The notes below the pieces were generated by a model that saw only the letters and a program-made list of their open reading frames with translations, made no database searches and was not told the origin of the DNA. The position numbers and the translations under genes are program-made. This document shows, one piece after another, positions 16,657 through 26,309 of a stretch of 64,000 bases of DNA (positions are counted from its first letter, which is position 1; each line of letters opens with the position of its first letter). Origin of the DNA: JALHFZ01 sp963674625 (GTDB taxonomy: Bacteria > Synergistota > Synergistia > Synergistales > Aminobacteriaceae); NCBI GenBank assembly GCA_963674625.2, contig CAXXXO010000003.1, positions 496,001-560,000 on the forward strand. Direction: 5' to 3'.

Positions 16657-16901
16657 TCAGTGTTCCCGATCGAGAGGCGGGTTCGGATCATTTCCCGGAG
16701 GAATTGTATCTTTGCTCACGATCCGCCCGTCCAGCCCCTTCACGGTGAGTTCTCCTCCCCCCTGGGTTCTGAGCATCTCCCGGGCGGACTGAACCGCTTC
16801 CTTCTGGGTTCTATGAAGGCTCGACGCTCGCCGTCAGTGCGGCAATTTTTCCACTTTCCATCCTGCCGGCGGGATATGATGCGGTCTCTTCCCTTATTCA
16901 T
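16657..16901 (-). pseudogene. DUF2188-family small protein, frame broken
   Basis: The start is excellent (AAAGGAGGTG before ATG 16901). The first frame gives MNKGRDRIISRRQDGKWKN, the usual DUF2188 opening. A second frame gives ASSLHRTQKEAVQSAREML, then GGGELTVKGLDGRIVSKDTI and a PxGNDPNPP-type end, the DUF2188 second half. Restoring one G in GGCGAGCG near 16826-16831 joins them into about 80 residues. DUF2188 proteins are small and of unknown function. Given similar one-base breaks in essential genes nearby, this may be a sequence error rather than a dead gene. Confidence 0.7.
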
Positions 16902-16987
16902 GCTGCACCTCCTTTCCATGGGTCATCCGGAAGTTTTCCGAAAGAAAAATATGTACTGCAAAAAACATATCACCATCTTGAATATTT

Positions 16988-18768
16988 TCAACCATTTATT
17001 CCCTTTTGTTCAATAAGGTCCTTGCTTTCCGGTCCGTTTGCAGCGATGAGAACCGACCGGGGAGGAAGAATGACCCCTTCTTCAGAAAACGACGCCTCCT
17101 CCGACGCGAGGAGTACATTCTGCTCGAATATTCCTTTACCCTCAATCCTCCGCACCCCGGCAGAGAAATTGCACGCCACAGTCACCCGTCCCCGGGTCAT
17201 AACGAGCCATTCCTCATCCTCATCGAAAGATACCTGAATTTTTTTATAAAGCACTCCGTCCGTCAGTTCAGGCAGGGAATTTCTCAGCTCTATGAGAGAG
17301 CGGTGCCACTCGAGGATGGTTCTGTGAGGCTCCTCCAGGGGTTCATTCCAGCGGAGCTTCGACCGAAGGAAGGTCTCCTCTTCCTGGGGATCGGAGACGG
17401 ATTCCCCTTCCCCCAGAAAGGGAGCGAATTCTCTCAGCCTTCCGGTCCGGATGCCTTCTGCCAGGGTCGGCTCGAAATGGTCTGTGAAATAGAGAAAGGG
17501 AGAAGTGGATCCCCATTCCTTCCCCTGAAACAGCAGGGGAACATAGGGAGAGGTCAGAAGGAGGGCCGCGCCGATCATGAGCTGACCGGGGGTAAGAAGC
17601 CGGCCCGTGCGCTCTCCCGATGCACGGTTGCCCACCTGATCGTGGTTCTGGAGGCAGGCGATGAATTTCTCTCCCGGCAGGGCCGCCGGGGACCTTCCGT
17701 GCCGTCGGCGGCGGAAGGCCGAATAGCAGCCCGTCGTAGACGAAGGCGGACGTGAGAGAGCGGACATAATGGCCCATTAGGCCAAAATCGCAATAGTACC
17801 CCCGCATGGTCCCCCGTGAGAAGGGCAAAGAGGGAATGGTGGAAATCCTCGTTCCACTGGGCGTCGAGGCCGTATCCTCCCTCTTCCGGAGGACGGACGA
17901 TTCGGGGGTCGTTGAGGTCGATCTCGGCGATGAGCACGAGCGGCCGTTCCCGCTCGGTTTCGAGAGTTTTCACTTCGAACGCGAGCTGCTCCAGAAAATG
18001 AACCGCCGACCGGTCGAAGATGGCATGGACCGCGTCGAGACGAAGGCTGTCCATGTGTTAGTCCCGCAGCCACATGAGGGCGTTGTCGATGAAAAAACGC
18101 CGAACCGTGTCGCTCTCCGGGCCGTCGAAGTTGATCCCCTTCCCCCAGGGGGTGGAATAAAATGAAGTGAAATAGGGCCCGAAGGCTTCGAGGTAATTCC
18201 CCGAGGGGCCGAGATGGTTGCAGACCACGTCGAGCAGAACGGCTATTCCCCGCCCGTGGCAGGCATCCACGAGCTTTTTGAGTCCCTCCGGGCCTCCGTA
18301 GGCGGAATAGGGGGCGCAGAGATCGACGCCGTCATACCCCCACCCCCTCCGTCCGGCAAACTCGGCGACGGGCATGATCTCCAGGTGGGTGATCCCGAGA
18401 TCCGCCAGGTATCCGAGCTTTTCGGCGGCCGATTCGAAGGTCCCTTCAGGGGTGAAGGTCCCCATGTGCAGTTCGTAGATGATCGCCGACTTCAGGGGAG
18501 GCGGCCGCCACTCTTCATCTGTCCACCGGAAGAGGCGGTGATCCACCCAGCGGGACAGTCCGTGGGGCCCTTCGGGCTGCCAGGGGGACGCCGGGTCCGG
18601 GTAAGGGCCCTTTCCGTCGATCCGAAAGGCGTAGTTCGCTCCGTGGACGAGAAAGGGAACATCTCCGCGCCACCATCCTCTTTCTTTCCGAAAGAGTTCA
18701 AGGCTCCATTCTCCGCTTTCAATCCGCACTTCATGGGCTTCAGGAGCCCAGAGAGATATCTCCGCCAT
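16988..18768 (-). pseudogene. treZ: Maltooligosyl trehalose trehalohydrolase, broken
   Basis: The full span fits the family (about 590 codons). TreZ releases trehalose from maltooligosyl trehalose. Visible blocks are the N-terminal WAPEAHEVRIESGEW, YELHMGTFTPEGTF, VVCNHLGPSGNYL, the nucleophile in LRLDAVHAIFD, the acid in LIAEIDLNDPRI, and NHDQVGNRASG. Three lesions are seen. An in-frame TAA at 18058-18060 stands where homologues read WLRDYHVDGLRLD. One extra base lies in the C-run 17799-17803, and one more near 17728-17733. The ATG 18768 has AAAGGAGG and overlaps the end of treY by 29 bases. Without repair no active enzyme is made. Confidence 0.85.
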
Positions 18769-20141
18769 CCTCTGCCTCCTTTTTTTCAAGAAGCGCCGCA
18801 GGGAAACGGCTCAGCAGAGAAGAAACGGAAAGAATACCTCCCTCTGTCTCCTCTCCCGAGAGGACGTCGGTCCATCGCCCTGCGGGCAGCTCGAGAAAAG
18901 TTTTTTCAAAACCTTCCGAATTGGTCGTGAACCTCTGGGCAACCGTCGCGGCACCCTCCCCCCTCTGAAAAGCCACCACGCGCTCTTTCTTCTCTCCACT
19001 GGCCCGGAGAGGGCGATAGGCTCCGGCCGGGCCGAAGAGATCTGGTCTTCTGCGGCGAAGCTCTAGAGCCTCTCGGATGATCCAGAGCTTCGGCAGACCT
19101 TCGTCCATCCGGGCAGCGATCTTCTCCGGCGTAAGGGCGGGCAGTTCGGCGAGGAGACGGCGGCGCCGTCCGAAGTCCGTCGGGATGATCTATCCTGAAC
19201 CCCTGCACCCATCCCTTCCTGGCCCAGGCGATCGGAAGAGAGTGAACGGCCTGGAAGACATCCTCGTCCTCTACACGAAGTCCCGCGAGTTCTTTAATAT
19301 CGAAAAACCGCCGGTATCCGAGCTCTCTCCCGGCGGTCCGCCAGAAGGCGAGGCGGTAGTTCTGACGGCCGATAAGGTCGTCGAGACCGTCCGGATCTTC
19401 GTTCAGCCGGGCGGTCTCCCGGTCGACGGCGGCGGCGGCCTGCAGATTCTCCCTGCAGAGACGGGCCAGGAGCATGAAGAGGACCCCCTTGTCCCGGGAC
19501 CGCCGTTTCGTCAGAGAAGGGACCGTGGCGGTCGGTCGCGGAAGGGCGGCAGGGCAGTCGGCGATAAAGGCCAGAAATTCGCTGTCGCAGGATTCGGCCG
19601 CCCGCTTCAGCAGATCGCCCAGGCTCGAGGGATCGACGGGGAAGGCCTGACCGGAAACTGCCAGGGTGAAAAAGCCGTCCCGGCAGGCCAGGCGGATCTG
19701 CCCCTCCTCCAGGACTCTTCCGTAATGGTCGCCGAGAACGGGAAGAGCACCTTGTCCGGCCATCGGTCACCGGAGGAATCTCCGTCCACGTCGAAGTATT
19801 TCGCATAAGGACTTGACTGGCCGTTCTCGAGCACATCCCGCCACCAGGGGTTTTGATCGTTCGCGATGGCCATGTGATTCGGCACCACATCCATCAGCTG
19901 GCCGAGCCCCTCCTTCAGAAGAGTTTCGCACAGCCATGCATGGCCGATGGGACCGCCGAGCTCTTCATTGACCTTTGAAGGGTCCACGACATCGTAGCCG
20001 TGGGTGCTTCCCCGGGCCGCCTGAAGATAGGGGACGGGTAGAGATGACTTACCCCGAGATCCCTGAGGTAGGGGGCTATCGCAGCCGCCTCCTCGAAGCC
20101 GAAGCCGGGGCGGAGCTGCAGGCGAGGGGTTCAGGGTTCAT
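18740..20141 (-). pseudogene. treY: Maltooligosyl trehalose synthase, broken with large internal deletion
   Basis: TreY turns the reducing end of maltooligosaccharides into a trehalose unit. Pieces lie in several frames. LQLRPGFGFEEAAAIAPYL and THGYDVVDPSKVNEELGG are separated by a small deletion near 20034-20040. MDVVPNHMAI and WWRDVLENGQSSPYAKYFD run to a one-base loss near 19741-19750. LPVLGDHYGRVLEEG then runs to FRIDHPDGL. There the sequence jumps at 19170-19186 to the C-terminal DFGRRRRLLAELPALTPEKI and LPKLWIIREALELRRR. Only about 467 codons remain of the usual 700-900. The ATG at 20141 overlaps the end of glgX, but its frame does not continue into the first TreY block. Confidence 0.85.
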
Positions 20142-22230
20142 GGCGCAGCACCACAAGCGACCGTGCCTCGAGGGCAATCTTCTGCCCTCCATGGAGAACA
20201 TCCTCCTCTTCTATCCAACCGGTGGCCGTGTCCAGCTCTCTTCTCCACGTCCTCCCCCACATTTCCTCCGGAAGGGTGAATTCCACAGCTTCGTGGTGTC
20301 CGTTGAAGAGGATCAAAAAGTTGTCGTCCGTCACGGGCTCGCCCTTCGCGTTGGGATTGGGGATGGTCTGTCCGTTGATGTAGACTGCCAGGTTCCTGCA
20401 GATTCCGTTGTTCCAGTCGTCCCCGGTCATCTGCTTTCCCTGGGAGGAGAACCAGGCGATGTCCTTCAGGTCGCTTCCGTTGATCTTCCGCCCCTGAAAC
20501 CATCCCCTCCGGCGAAAGACAGGATGCTTCATCCGGTATCGGATCAGCCTCCGGACGAACCCGAGGAAGTCTTCGTCCCTGTTTCCCCAGTCGTACCAGG
20601 AGAGCGGGCTGTCCTGGCAGTAGGCGTTATTGTTTCCCCCCTGGCTGCGTCCGATTTCATCTCCTCCGGAGAGCATGGGGATGCCCTGGGAGAGCATGAG
20701 CGTCGCAAGGAAATTTCTTTTCTGCCGGTTCCGCAGCGTCACGATTTCCTTGTCCTCCGTCGGACCCTCCATCCCGCAGTTCCACGAACGGTTGAAGCTC
20801 TCGCCGTCACGGTTTTTCTCACCGTTAGCCTCATTGTGCTTTTCGTTGAAGGAGACAAGGTCGGAGAGGGTAAAGCCGTCGTGAGCGGTGATGAAATTGA
20901 TGCTCGCGTAGGGAAGACGGGATGTGTTTTCATAGAGATCAGAGCTTCCGGCGAACCGGGAGGCGAATTCGCCGAGGGCCTCCTCCTCTCCTCTCCAGAA
21001 ATCCCGCACGGAGTCGCGGTATTTGCCGTTCCATTCCGTCCAGACCGGCGGGAAATTCCCCACCTGGTATCCACCCTCTCCTATGTCCCAGGGCTCTGCG
21101 ATGAGCTTCACCTGGCTGATCACGGGATCCTGCTGGATGATGTCGAAGAAGGCGGAAAGCCTGTCCACGTCGTGCAGCTCCCGAGCGAGAGTCGCTGCAA
21201 GGTCGAAGCGGAATCCGTCCACGTGCATCTCGAGAATCCAGTAGCGGAGAGAGTCCATGATGAGCTGCAGCACGTGGGGGTTGCGCATGTTGAGGCTGTT
21301 CCCCGTGCCGGTGTAATCCATGTAAAAACGCCGATCCTCCATGAGGCGATAATAGTAGGCGTTGTCGATTCCCTTGAAGCTCAACATGGGGCCGAGATGA
21401 TTTCCCTCCGCCGTGTGGTTGTAGACCACGTCGAGGATAACCTCCATCCCTGACTGATGGAGGGACTTGACGAGCTGCCTGAATTCGGAGACCGCCCCTC
21501 CGGGCCGCTTGTCGGCCGCATAGTCCCCGTGGAGGGCAAAAAACCCGATGGAATTGTATCCCCAGTAGTTCTTCAGCCCCAGATCTTCGAGGCGGCGGTC
21601 ATGGACGAAATAATGAATGGGCATGAGCTCCACGGCGGTGATCCCGAGGCTCTTCAGATAATCGAGGGCGGCGGGGTGAGCCATACCCGCATAGGTCCCC
21701 CGAAGCTCCTCGGGAATGTCGGGATGGGCCGCCGTAAACCCCTTGACATGGGTCTCGTAGATAACCGTCTCATGCCAGGGAATCTGGAGAAGCCGGTCGC
21801 CGCTCCAGTCGAAATGGGGCTGATAGACTACGGATTTGGGCAGAAAGGGGGCGCTGTCGCTTTCGCTCCGCACCTCGTCGCCTTCCGCGAGGGCGTAGGG
21901 AAAAAGGGCGTCATCCCAGTGAAGGCTGCCGTCCATGGCCTTGGCGTAAGGATCGATAAGAAGCTTGGAGGGGTTGCAGCGATGTCCCTGTCCGGGGTCC
22001 CAGGGGCCATGGACACGGTAGCCGTATCGCTGGCCCGAAATCACTTCGGGGAGGTATCCGTGCCGGCAGTATCCCGTGACTTCCGGAAGCTCGATGCGGG
22101 TTTCGCCTCCGTCTTCATCAAAAAGACAGAGTTCGACCCTCTCGGCGATTTCCGAAAAGAGAGAAAAATTTGTTCCTGCGCCGTCAAATACGGCGCCAAG
22201 CGGATAAGGCTTTCCCGGCCACACTTTCAT
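20131..22230 (-). CDS. glgX: Glycogen debranching enzyme (GlgX/TreX)
   Basis: This 699-residue isoamylase-type GH13 enzyme hydrolyses alpha-1,6 branches of glycogen. It has an N-terminal CBM48 (GAVFDGAGTNFSLFSE, YGYRVHGPWDP), VILDVVYNHTAEGN, the nucleophile in GFRFDLAATLARE, the acid in LIAEPWDIGEGG, and FITAHDGFTLSDLV. ATG 22230 is chosen because GGGAGG lies 7 bases before it. It heads the order glgX-treY-treZ, the classic trehalose-from-glycogen cluster, and is the only member still intact. Confidence 0.94.
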   Translation of the reverse strand: MKVWPGKPYPLGAVFDGAGTNFSLFSEIAERVELCLFDEDGGETRIELPEVTGYCRHGYLPEVISGQRYGYRVHGPWDPGQGHRCNPSKLLIDPYAKAMDGSLHWDDALFPYALAEGDEVRSESDSAPFLPKSVVYQPHFDWSGDRLLQIPWHETVIYETHVKGFTAAHPDIPEELRGTYAGMAHPAALDYLKSLGITAVELMPIHYFVHDRRLEDLGLKNYWGYNSIGFFALHGDYAADKRPGGAVSEFRQLVKSLHQSGMEVILDVVYNHTAEGNHLGPMLSFKGIDNAYYYRLMEDRRFYMDYTGTGNSLNMRNPHVLQLIMDSLRYWILEMHVDGFRFDLAATLARELHDVDRLSAFFDIIQQDPVISQVKLIAEPWDIGEGGYQVGNFPPVWTEWNGKYRDSVRDFWRGEEEALGEFASRFAGSSDLYENTSRLPYASINFITAHDGFTLSDLVSFNEKHNEANGEKNRDGESFNRSWNCGMEGPTEDKEIVTLRNRQKRNFLATLMLSQGIPMLSGGDEIGRSQGGNNNAYCQDSPLSWYDWGNRDEDFLGFVRRLIRYRMKHPVFRRRGWFQGRKINGSDLKDIAWFSSQGKQMTGDDWNNGICRNLAVYINGQTIPNPNAKGEPVTDDNFLILFNGHHEAVEFTLPEEMWGRTWRRELDTATGWIEEEDVLHGGQKIALEARSLVVLRHEP

Positions 22231-22395
22231 GTTTTTCCTCCCGGCTTTCATTAAGACTGCGGCTATATTCTGTTTGTGCGTCCTGTAGTCATTTCGGCAT
22301 GACCAGAGACGTTTTCGAGTTTGCCCCGTCAGCAGCCCCGGGAGACAGTTCGTCACGAAGGTCCTTCGGGCCGCAGACGGCCTGTTCCCTTTCCT

Positions 22396-24411
22396 TCATT
22401 CCCCTTTTTCGGGAGAGTGCAGCTTTCCCGTGTCGAGAGCCGGAGCCCTCGGAAGACCTGTGGCTTTCAGAATGTCGTCCTCGTCGAGGGTCTCCTTGGC
22501 CATAAGGGCTTCCGCGAGCTTGTCGAGGGCTTCTCTGTGGGCGGTGAGCAGTTCCGTGGCCTTTTCGTGGCTCTCCCGGATGATCTTGAGCACCTCGGCG
22601 TCGATCGTCTCGGCGGTCTCGTCGCTGAAGGGCTTTTCCCCTCCATATCCTCCCCAGGTGCTGCCCAGGTAGGGGTTCTCCCGGGGGGCGAGCTGGACCA
22701 TTCCAAGCTTCTGGCTCATCCCCCACCGGGTGACCATCCTGCGGGCGAGGTCCGTGGCCTGCTCGATGTCGCTCTCGGCCCCGGTGGTCTTCGTCCCGTA
22801 GACGATCTCCTCCGCCGCGCGCCCTCCCAGCATTCCCACGATCCGGGCCCTCAGGTATGCTTCGGGATAATTGTAACGGTCGCTGTCAGGCCGCTGGTAG
22901 GTGACCCCAAGGGCCTGTCCCCGGGGGACGATCGTTACCCGGTTCACCGGGTCCGCCCCGGGCATCACAAGCCCGAGAATGGCGTGTCCTCCCTCGTGGT
23001 AGGCGATACGCTCCTTGTCGGAGCGGCTCAGGAGAAGAGGGCGTTCAGGGCCGAGGACGATCTTCTCCAGGGCGTCGATAAAGTCCTTCTGTCGGACATC
23101 GTTCTGTTCCCGCCGGGCCGCGAGGAGGGCAGCCTCGTTCACGAGATTCTTGATGTCGGCGCCGGAAAAACCCGGGGTGGAAGAGGCGATCTCCTCGAGG
23201 CTCACGTCGTCTGCGAGGGGAACCTCCCGGGTGTGGACCTTCAGAATGGCCTCCCTACCCTTTCTGTCGGGCAGGTTCACCACGACCCGGCGGTCGAACC
23301 GCCCCGGGCGCAGAAGAGCCCGGTCGAGCACCTCCGGCTGGTTCGTCGCCGCCAGAACGATGATCCCTTCCCGGCTTGAAAATCCGTCCATCTCAGTAAG
23401 GATCTGGTTCAGGGTCTGCTCCTGCTCGCTTGATCCGCCGATGGCCGCCTGCCCTCTCGCCCGGCCGATGGCGTCGAGTTCGTCGATGAATATGATGGCG
23501 GGAGCCTGCTCCCGGGCCTGTTTGAAAAGGTCCCGCACTCTTGCGGCACCGACGCCCACGATCATCTCCACGAACTCCGCAGCACTCATGGAGAAGAAGG
23601 GAACCCCCGCCTCTCCGGCCACAGCCTTCGCCAGCAGCGTCTTTCCAGTGCCGGGAGCGCCCACCAGGAGAACACCCTTGGGAGCGGTTCCTCCCAGGCG
23701 GGTATATTTTTTCGGATCTTTCAGGAAGTCGACGATCTCCACAAGTTCGTTCTCCGCTTCGTCGATTCCGGCCACGTCGTTGAATGTGACCTTCGGTCCC
23801 TCCTCCTGGTCATAGCGGCGGGCCTTGCTCTTGCCGATTCCCATGAGTCCTCCTCCCATCCCTCCGCCACCGCCTGCCGCCCGGCGGAAGAACCAGATAT
23901 AGAAGGCGATGAGGAGAATTCCGGGGCCGAAGCTGTACAGGATGGTCGCGATGGGGCCCCGCTCTTCCTGGATTGGCTTCGCGCTGATGACGACTCCGTG
24001 CTCTATGAGAAACTCCTCGAGTCCCGGGTCGAGAAAAGAGGGAAGGGTTGTGGTGAAGGCGTCCACCATTTGAGTTCCTTCAGAGGAGGAAACTCCGGCC
24101 GTTCCTCCCGGCCGGGAGGTTCCGGAAACAGCGGCCTGCTGCCCTTCCGGAGAGTAGGACACGGGAGCCCGGAAACGGCCCATCACGGTTTCTCCGCGAC
24201 TGAAAATGATCTTCACGTTCCCCTTGGCGACCTCCTGCTTAAAGAGCGTATAGGGAACGGTGACCGGCTCTTCCGATCCGGGGAGAAGCAGTCTCACGAG
24301 CCAGAAGTTCAGGAGCAGGATCACAAGGAAAACGATCCATGTCGTGCGGGGAGGTATTCTTGACGGCATAGAACCTTTTTTTTCGGGGGAGCCGGTGTTT
24401 TTCTTGACCAT
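22396..24411 (-). CDS. ftsH: ATP-dependent zinc metalloprotease FtsH
   Basis: This 671-residue membrane-anchored AAA protease degrades misfolded membrane and regulatory proteins. Two transmembrane segments (about 25-43 and 162-176) bracket a periplasmic part. A glycine-rich linker, Walker A GAPGTGKT at 251-258, Walker B IIFIDELDAIG near 307, the SRH region ATNQPEVLDRALLRPGRFDRR, and the zinc site HEGGH at 472-476 follow. The periplasmic part carries a low-complexity insert rich in G, S and T (about residues 90-112). It is a single gene, upstream of glgX on the same strand with a 165-base gap. Confidence 0.97.
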   Translation of the reverse strand: MVKKNTGSPEKKGSMPSRIPPRTTWIVFLVILLLNFWLVRLLLPGSEEPVTVPYTLFKQEVAKGNVKIIFSRGETVMGRFRAPVSYSPEGQQAAVSGTSRPGGTAGVSSSEGTQMVDAFTTTLPSFLDPGLEEFLIEHGVVISAKPIQEERGPIATILYSFGPGILLIAFYIWFFRRAAGGGGGMGGGLMGIGKSKARRYDQEEGPKVTFNDVAGIDEAENELVEIVDFLKDPKKYTRLGGTAPKGVLLVGAPGTGKTLLAKAVAGEAGVPFFSMSAAEFVEMIVGVGAARVRDLFKQAREQAPAIIFIDELDAIGRARGQAAIGGSSEQEQTLNQILTEMDGFSSREGIIVLAATNQPEVLDRALLRPGRFDRRVVVNLPDRKGREAILKVHTREVPLADDVSLEEIASSTPGFSGADIKNLVNEAALLAARREQNDVRQKDFIDALEKIVLGPERPLLLSRSDKERIAYHEGGHAILGLVMPGADPVNRVTIVPRGQALGVTYQRPDSDRYNYPEAYLRARIVGMLGGRAAEEIVYGTKTTGAESDIEQATDLARRMVTRWGMSQKLGMVQLAPRENPYLGSTWGGYGGEKPFSDETAETIDAEVLKIIRESHEKATELLTAHREALDKLAEALMAKETLDEDDILKATGLPRAPALDTGKLHSPEKGE

Positions 24412-24765
24412 GGGAATTCACACCCTTCGATTCGGTTGTCGTTTCAGTTCCGCTCTATTTTTCGAAACAGCCCTGAAGAGTCGGATTTTTCAGGGCATTA
24501 CAGAGGGAGATAACTTTTTGCTCGCTATAATTGTATATTATTATATCCCTTGTTGGAAAAAAGGAATTAAAAGAAACGGAGAGAATGAAAAAAAGCGGCC
24601 GGAAAGATGGAACGTAAGAGTTTCAGGGGAAATTTCTTCAGGCTCTTTCCGAAATCAATTTTTTTGGCCGTCGATAGCAGCCCCTGGGGGTTTGGACAGG
24701 GTAACGAGCAGGGTTCTCATACCCGAAAAAAAAAGATCCCAAGGGCTTTCACCCGCAGGGTCAAT
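24412..24765. other. Intergenic region upstream of ftsH
   Basis: No gene is supported in these 350 bases. An AT-rich patch at 24525-24555 contains several TATAAT-like strings on both strands and is the likely place of the ftsH promoter, but no single -35/-10 pair stands out. Confidence 0.4.
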
Positions 24766-24789
24766 AAAAAAACCGCCCCAAAGGGGCGG
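24766..24789 (-). terminator. Terminator of the six-tRNA operon
   Basis: CCGCCCC-TTT-GGGGCGG hairpin followed on the minus strand by seven T's, directly after tRNA-Asn. Confidence 0.93.
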
Positions 24790-24798
24790 AATTCATTT

Positions 24799-24874
24799 TG
24801 GCTCCTCGGCGAGGACTCGAACCTCGAACCTAGTGGTTAACAGCCACCCGCTCTGCCGATTGAGCTACCGAGGA
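24799..24874 (-). tRNA. tRNA-Asn(GTT)
   Basis: 76-base cloverleaf with anticodon GTT in CTGTTAA, T-loop GGTTCGAGTCC and encoded CCA. It is last of six tRNAs in one transcript. Confidence 0.96.
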
Positions 24875-24891
24875 ATAAATTTTGTAATTAG

Positions 24892-24965
24892 TGGAGGCGG
24901 CACCCAGATTCGAACTGGGGATAAAGGATTTGCAGTCCTCTGCCTTACCACTTGGCTATGCCGCC
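24892..24965 (-). tRNA. tRNA-Cys(GCA)
   Basis: Cloverleaf starting GGCGGCATAGCC, anticodon GCA in CTGCAAA, T-loop AGTTCGAATCT, encoded CCA. Confidence 0.96.
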
Positions 24966-24975
24966 GTTTTGCTGA

Positions 24976-25050
24976 TGGAGCGGAAGACGGGATTTGAACC
25001 CGCGACCCCAACCTTGGCAAGGTTGTGCTCTACCCCTGAGCTACTTCCGC
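24976..25050 (-). tRNA. tRNA-Gly(GCC)
   Basis: Cloverleaf starting GCGGAAGTAGCTC, anticodon GCC in TTGCCAA, T-loop GGTTCAAATCC, encoded CCA. Confidence 0.96.
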
Positions 25051-25073
25051 GTCCTTTTTCAGATTTCAAAAAA

Positions 25074-25149
<76 letters not shown>

Positions 25150-25167
25150 TCAATTGGAGGTTGAAAA

Positions 25168-25244
25168 TGGCGGGGCCGACGAGACTCGAACTCGCGACCT
25201 TCGGCGTGACAGGCCGACGCTCTAACCGACTGAGCTACGACCCC
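25168..25244 (-). tRNA. tRNA-Asp(GTC)
   Basis: Cloverleaf with acceptor GGGGTCG / CGGCCCC, discriminator G, encoded CCA, anticodon GTC in CTGTCAC. Confidence 0.95.
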
Positions 25245-25262
25245 GCATACTCCAATGAAGCC

Positions 25263-25337
25263 TGGTGGGCGAAACAGGGTTCGAACCTGTGACCCCCTGC
25301 GTGTAAGGCAGGTGTTCTACCGCTGAACTATCCGCCC
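25263..25337 (-). tRNA. tRNA-Val(TAC)
   Basis: Cloverleaf starting GGGCGGATAGTTC, anticodon TAC in TTACAC, encoded CCA. It is first in the operon, just after the promoter. Confidence 0.96.
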
Positions 25338-25361
25338 CTCTGTTCCAACAACGCGAGGGAT

Positions 25362-25390
25362 AGTATATAAGGAATTCCGCTGGCGGTCAA
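25362..25390 (-). promoter_or_regulatory. Promoter of the six-tRNA operon
   Basis: TTGACC (25385-25390), 17-base spacer, TATACT (25362-25367), followed by a GC-rich start region typical of stable-RNA genes. Confidence 0.85.
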
Positions 25391-25571
25391 CTCTCAACTC
25401 GAAGAAAGAATTTTCCTATTATTTATAGCCGATGCGCCCCTGTCCGCTGCAATTGTCCTTTATCCCCCGGCATTCAGGTTTTTGCGGACCATGTAAGCAG
25501 ACAATATATGATCAAAGCACTCTCTTGCCGGCTCATGCATTTATCTTTTATCGGCCCTGACCCTGTCGTTC

Positions 25572-26306
25572 CTATCGTGCTTTTTCCGGTGAATACTTCT
25601 TCAAACATTTTCTTGAGCTTTTCCAGTCGGGAAGATGCTCTTCCACAATGGACCAGAAAAGAGTGCCATGGTTCGGTTCGAGGATGTGGGCCATTTCATG
25701 GATCAGGACATACTCGAGAATCTCTTCGGGGGTGGCCGCCAGGGCCGTATTGAGCCTGATCTTCCCGGCGGAGGGGGTGCAGCTTCCCCACCGGGTCTTC
25801 ATTCGCCGGAGCGAGATCGAGGCTACCTTCACCCCCATTCGGGGTTCCCAGCGGGAGAGCAATGATTCGACCCTCTTCAGCAGCTGTTCTTTCCGCCAGC
25901 TTTCAAGGATTTTCATTTTCTGCGTCTCCAGAGCACCGGGAGGGGCGAGAAGGGTGAGGCAGGAACCGTCCAATTCAACTCCGCTCTTTTCAGACAATTC
26001 CTCAATCCGCAGAAAATATTCCTTGCCGCAGAGAGTGCAGCGTTCTCCGTCCGTACAGCGGAAAGAAGAGGGGGGCGTATTTTCAGCCAGGTTCAGCCGC
26101 TTCCGGAGTATCCAGCCTTTTCTTAAGAGGGCGAACTGCCGGATGGTCTGCATGGAAGTTCCGCGGGGTGCGGATATCCGTATCTCTCCGAGAGGAGGAA
26201 CAACCCGAAGGTACATATTCTTTATACTCTTGAAGGCTACTTCCGCCGGGATATCGTCGATGGAGAAAGCCTGTTTTTTGATTTTTTTCACGGGTAAGAG
26301 GGTCAT
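25572..26306 (-). CDS. YgjP-like metallopeptidase domain protein
   Basis: This 244-residue protein of the DUF45/YgjP group has a zinc-site motif HEMAHILEPNHG (HExxH plus a downstream H), the preceding YVLIHE strand and the conserved MKTRWGSC. Members were long annotated as metal-dependent hydrolases; one is reported to act on UTP, but the role in most bacteria is unknown. The ATG lies only 3 bases after the stop of the upstream amidohydrolase gene, so it is read from that gene's transcript and has no strong ribosome binding site of its own. Confidence 0.8.
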   Translation of the reverse strand: MTLLPVKKIKKQAFSIDDIPAEVAFKSIKNMYLRVVPPLGEIRISAPRGTSMQTIRQFALLRKGWILRKRLNLAENTPPSSFRCTDGERCTLCGKEYFLRIEELSEKSGVELDGSCLTLLAPPGALETQKMKILESWRKEQLLKRVESLLSRWEPRMGVKVASISLRRMKTRWGSCTPSAGKIRLNTALAATPEEILEYVLIHEMAHILEPNHGTLFWSIVEEHLPDWKSSRKCLKKYSPEKAR

Positions 26307-26309
26307 TCT

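Noticed and set aside
19975..21453. Plus-strand open frame of 492 codons
   Set aside because: Antisense to glgX and treY; no recognisable protein and no ribosome binding site.
24260..24997. Plus-strand frame of 245 codons across ftsH upstream region and tRNAs
   Set aside because: It covers three kinds of known features (ftsH start, terminator, tRNA genes) and the peptide looks random.
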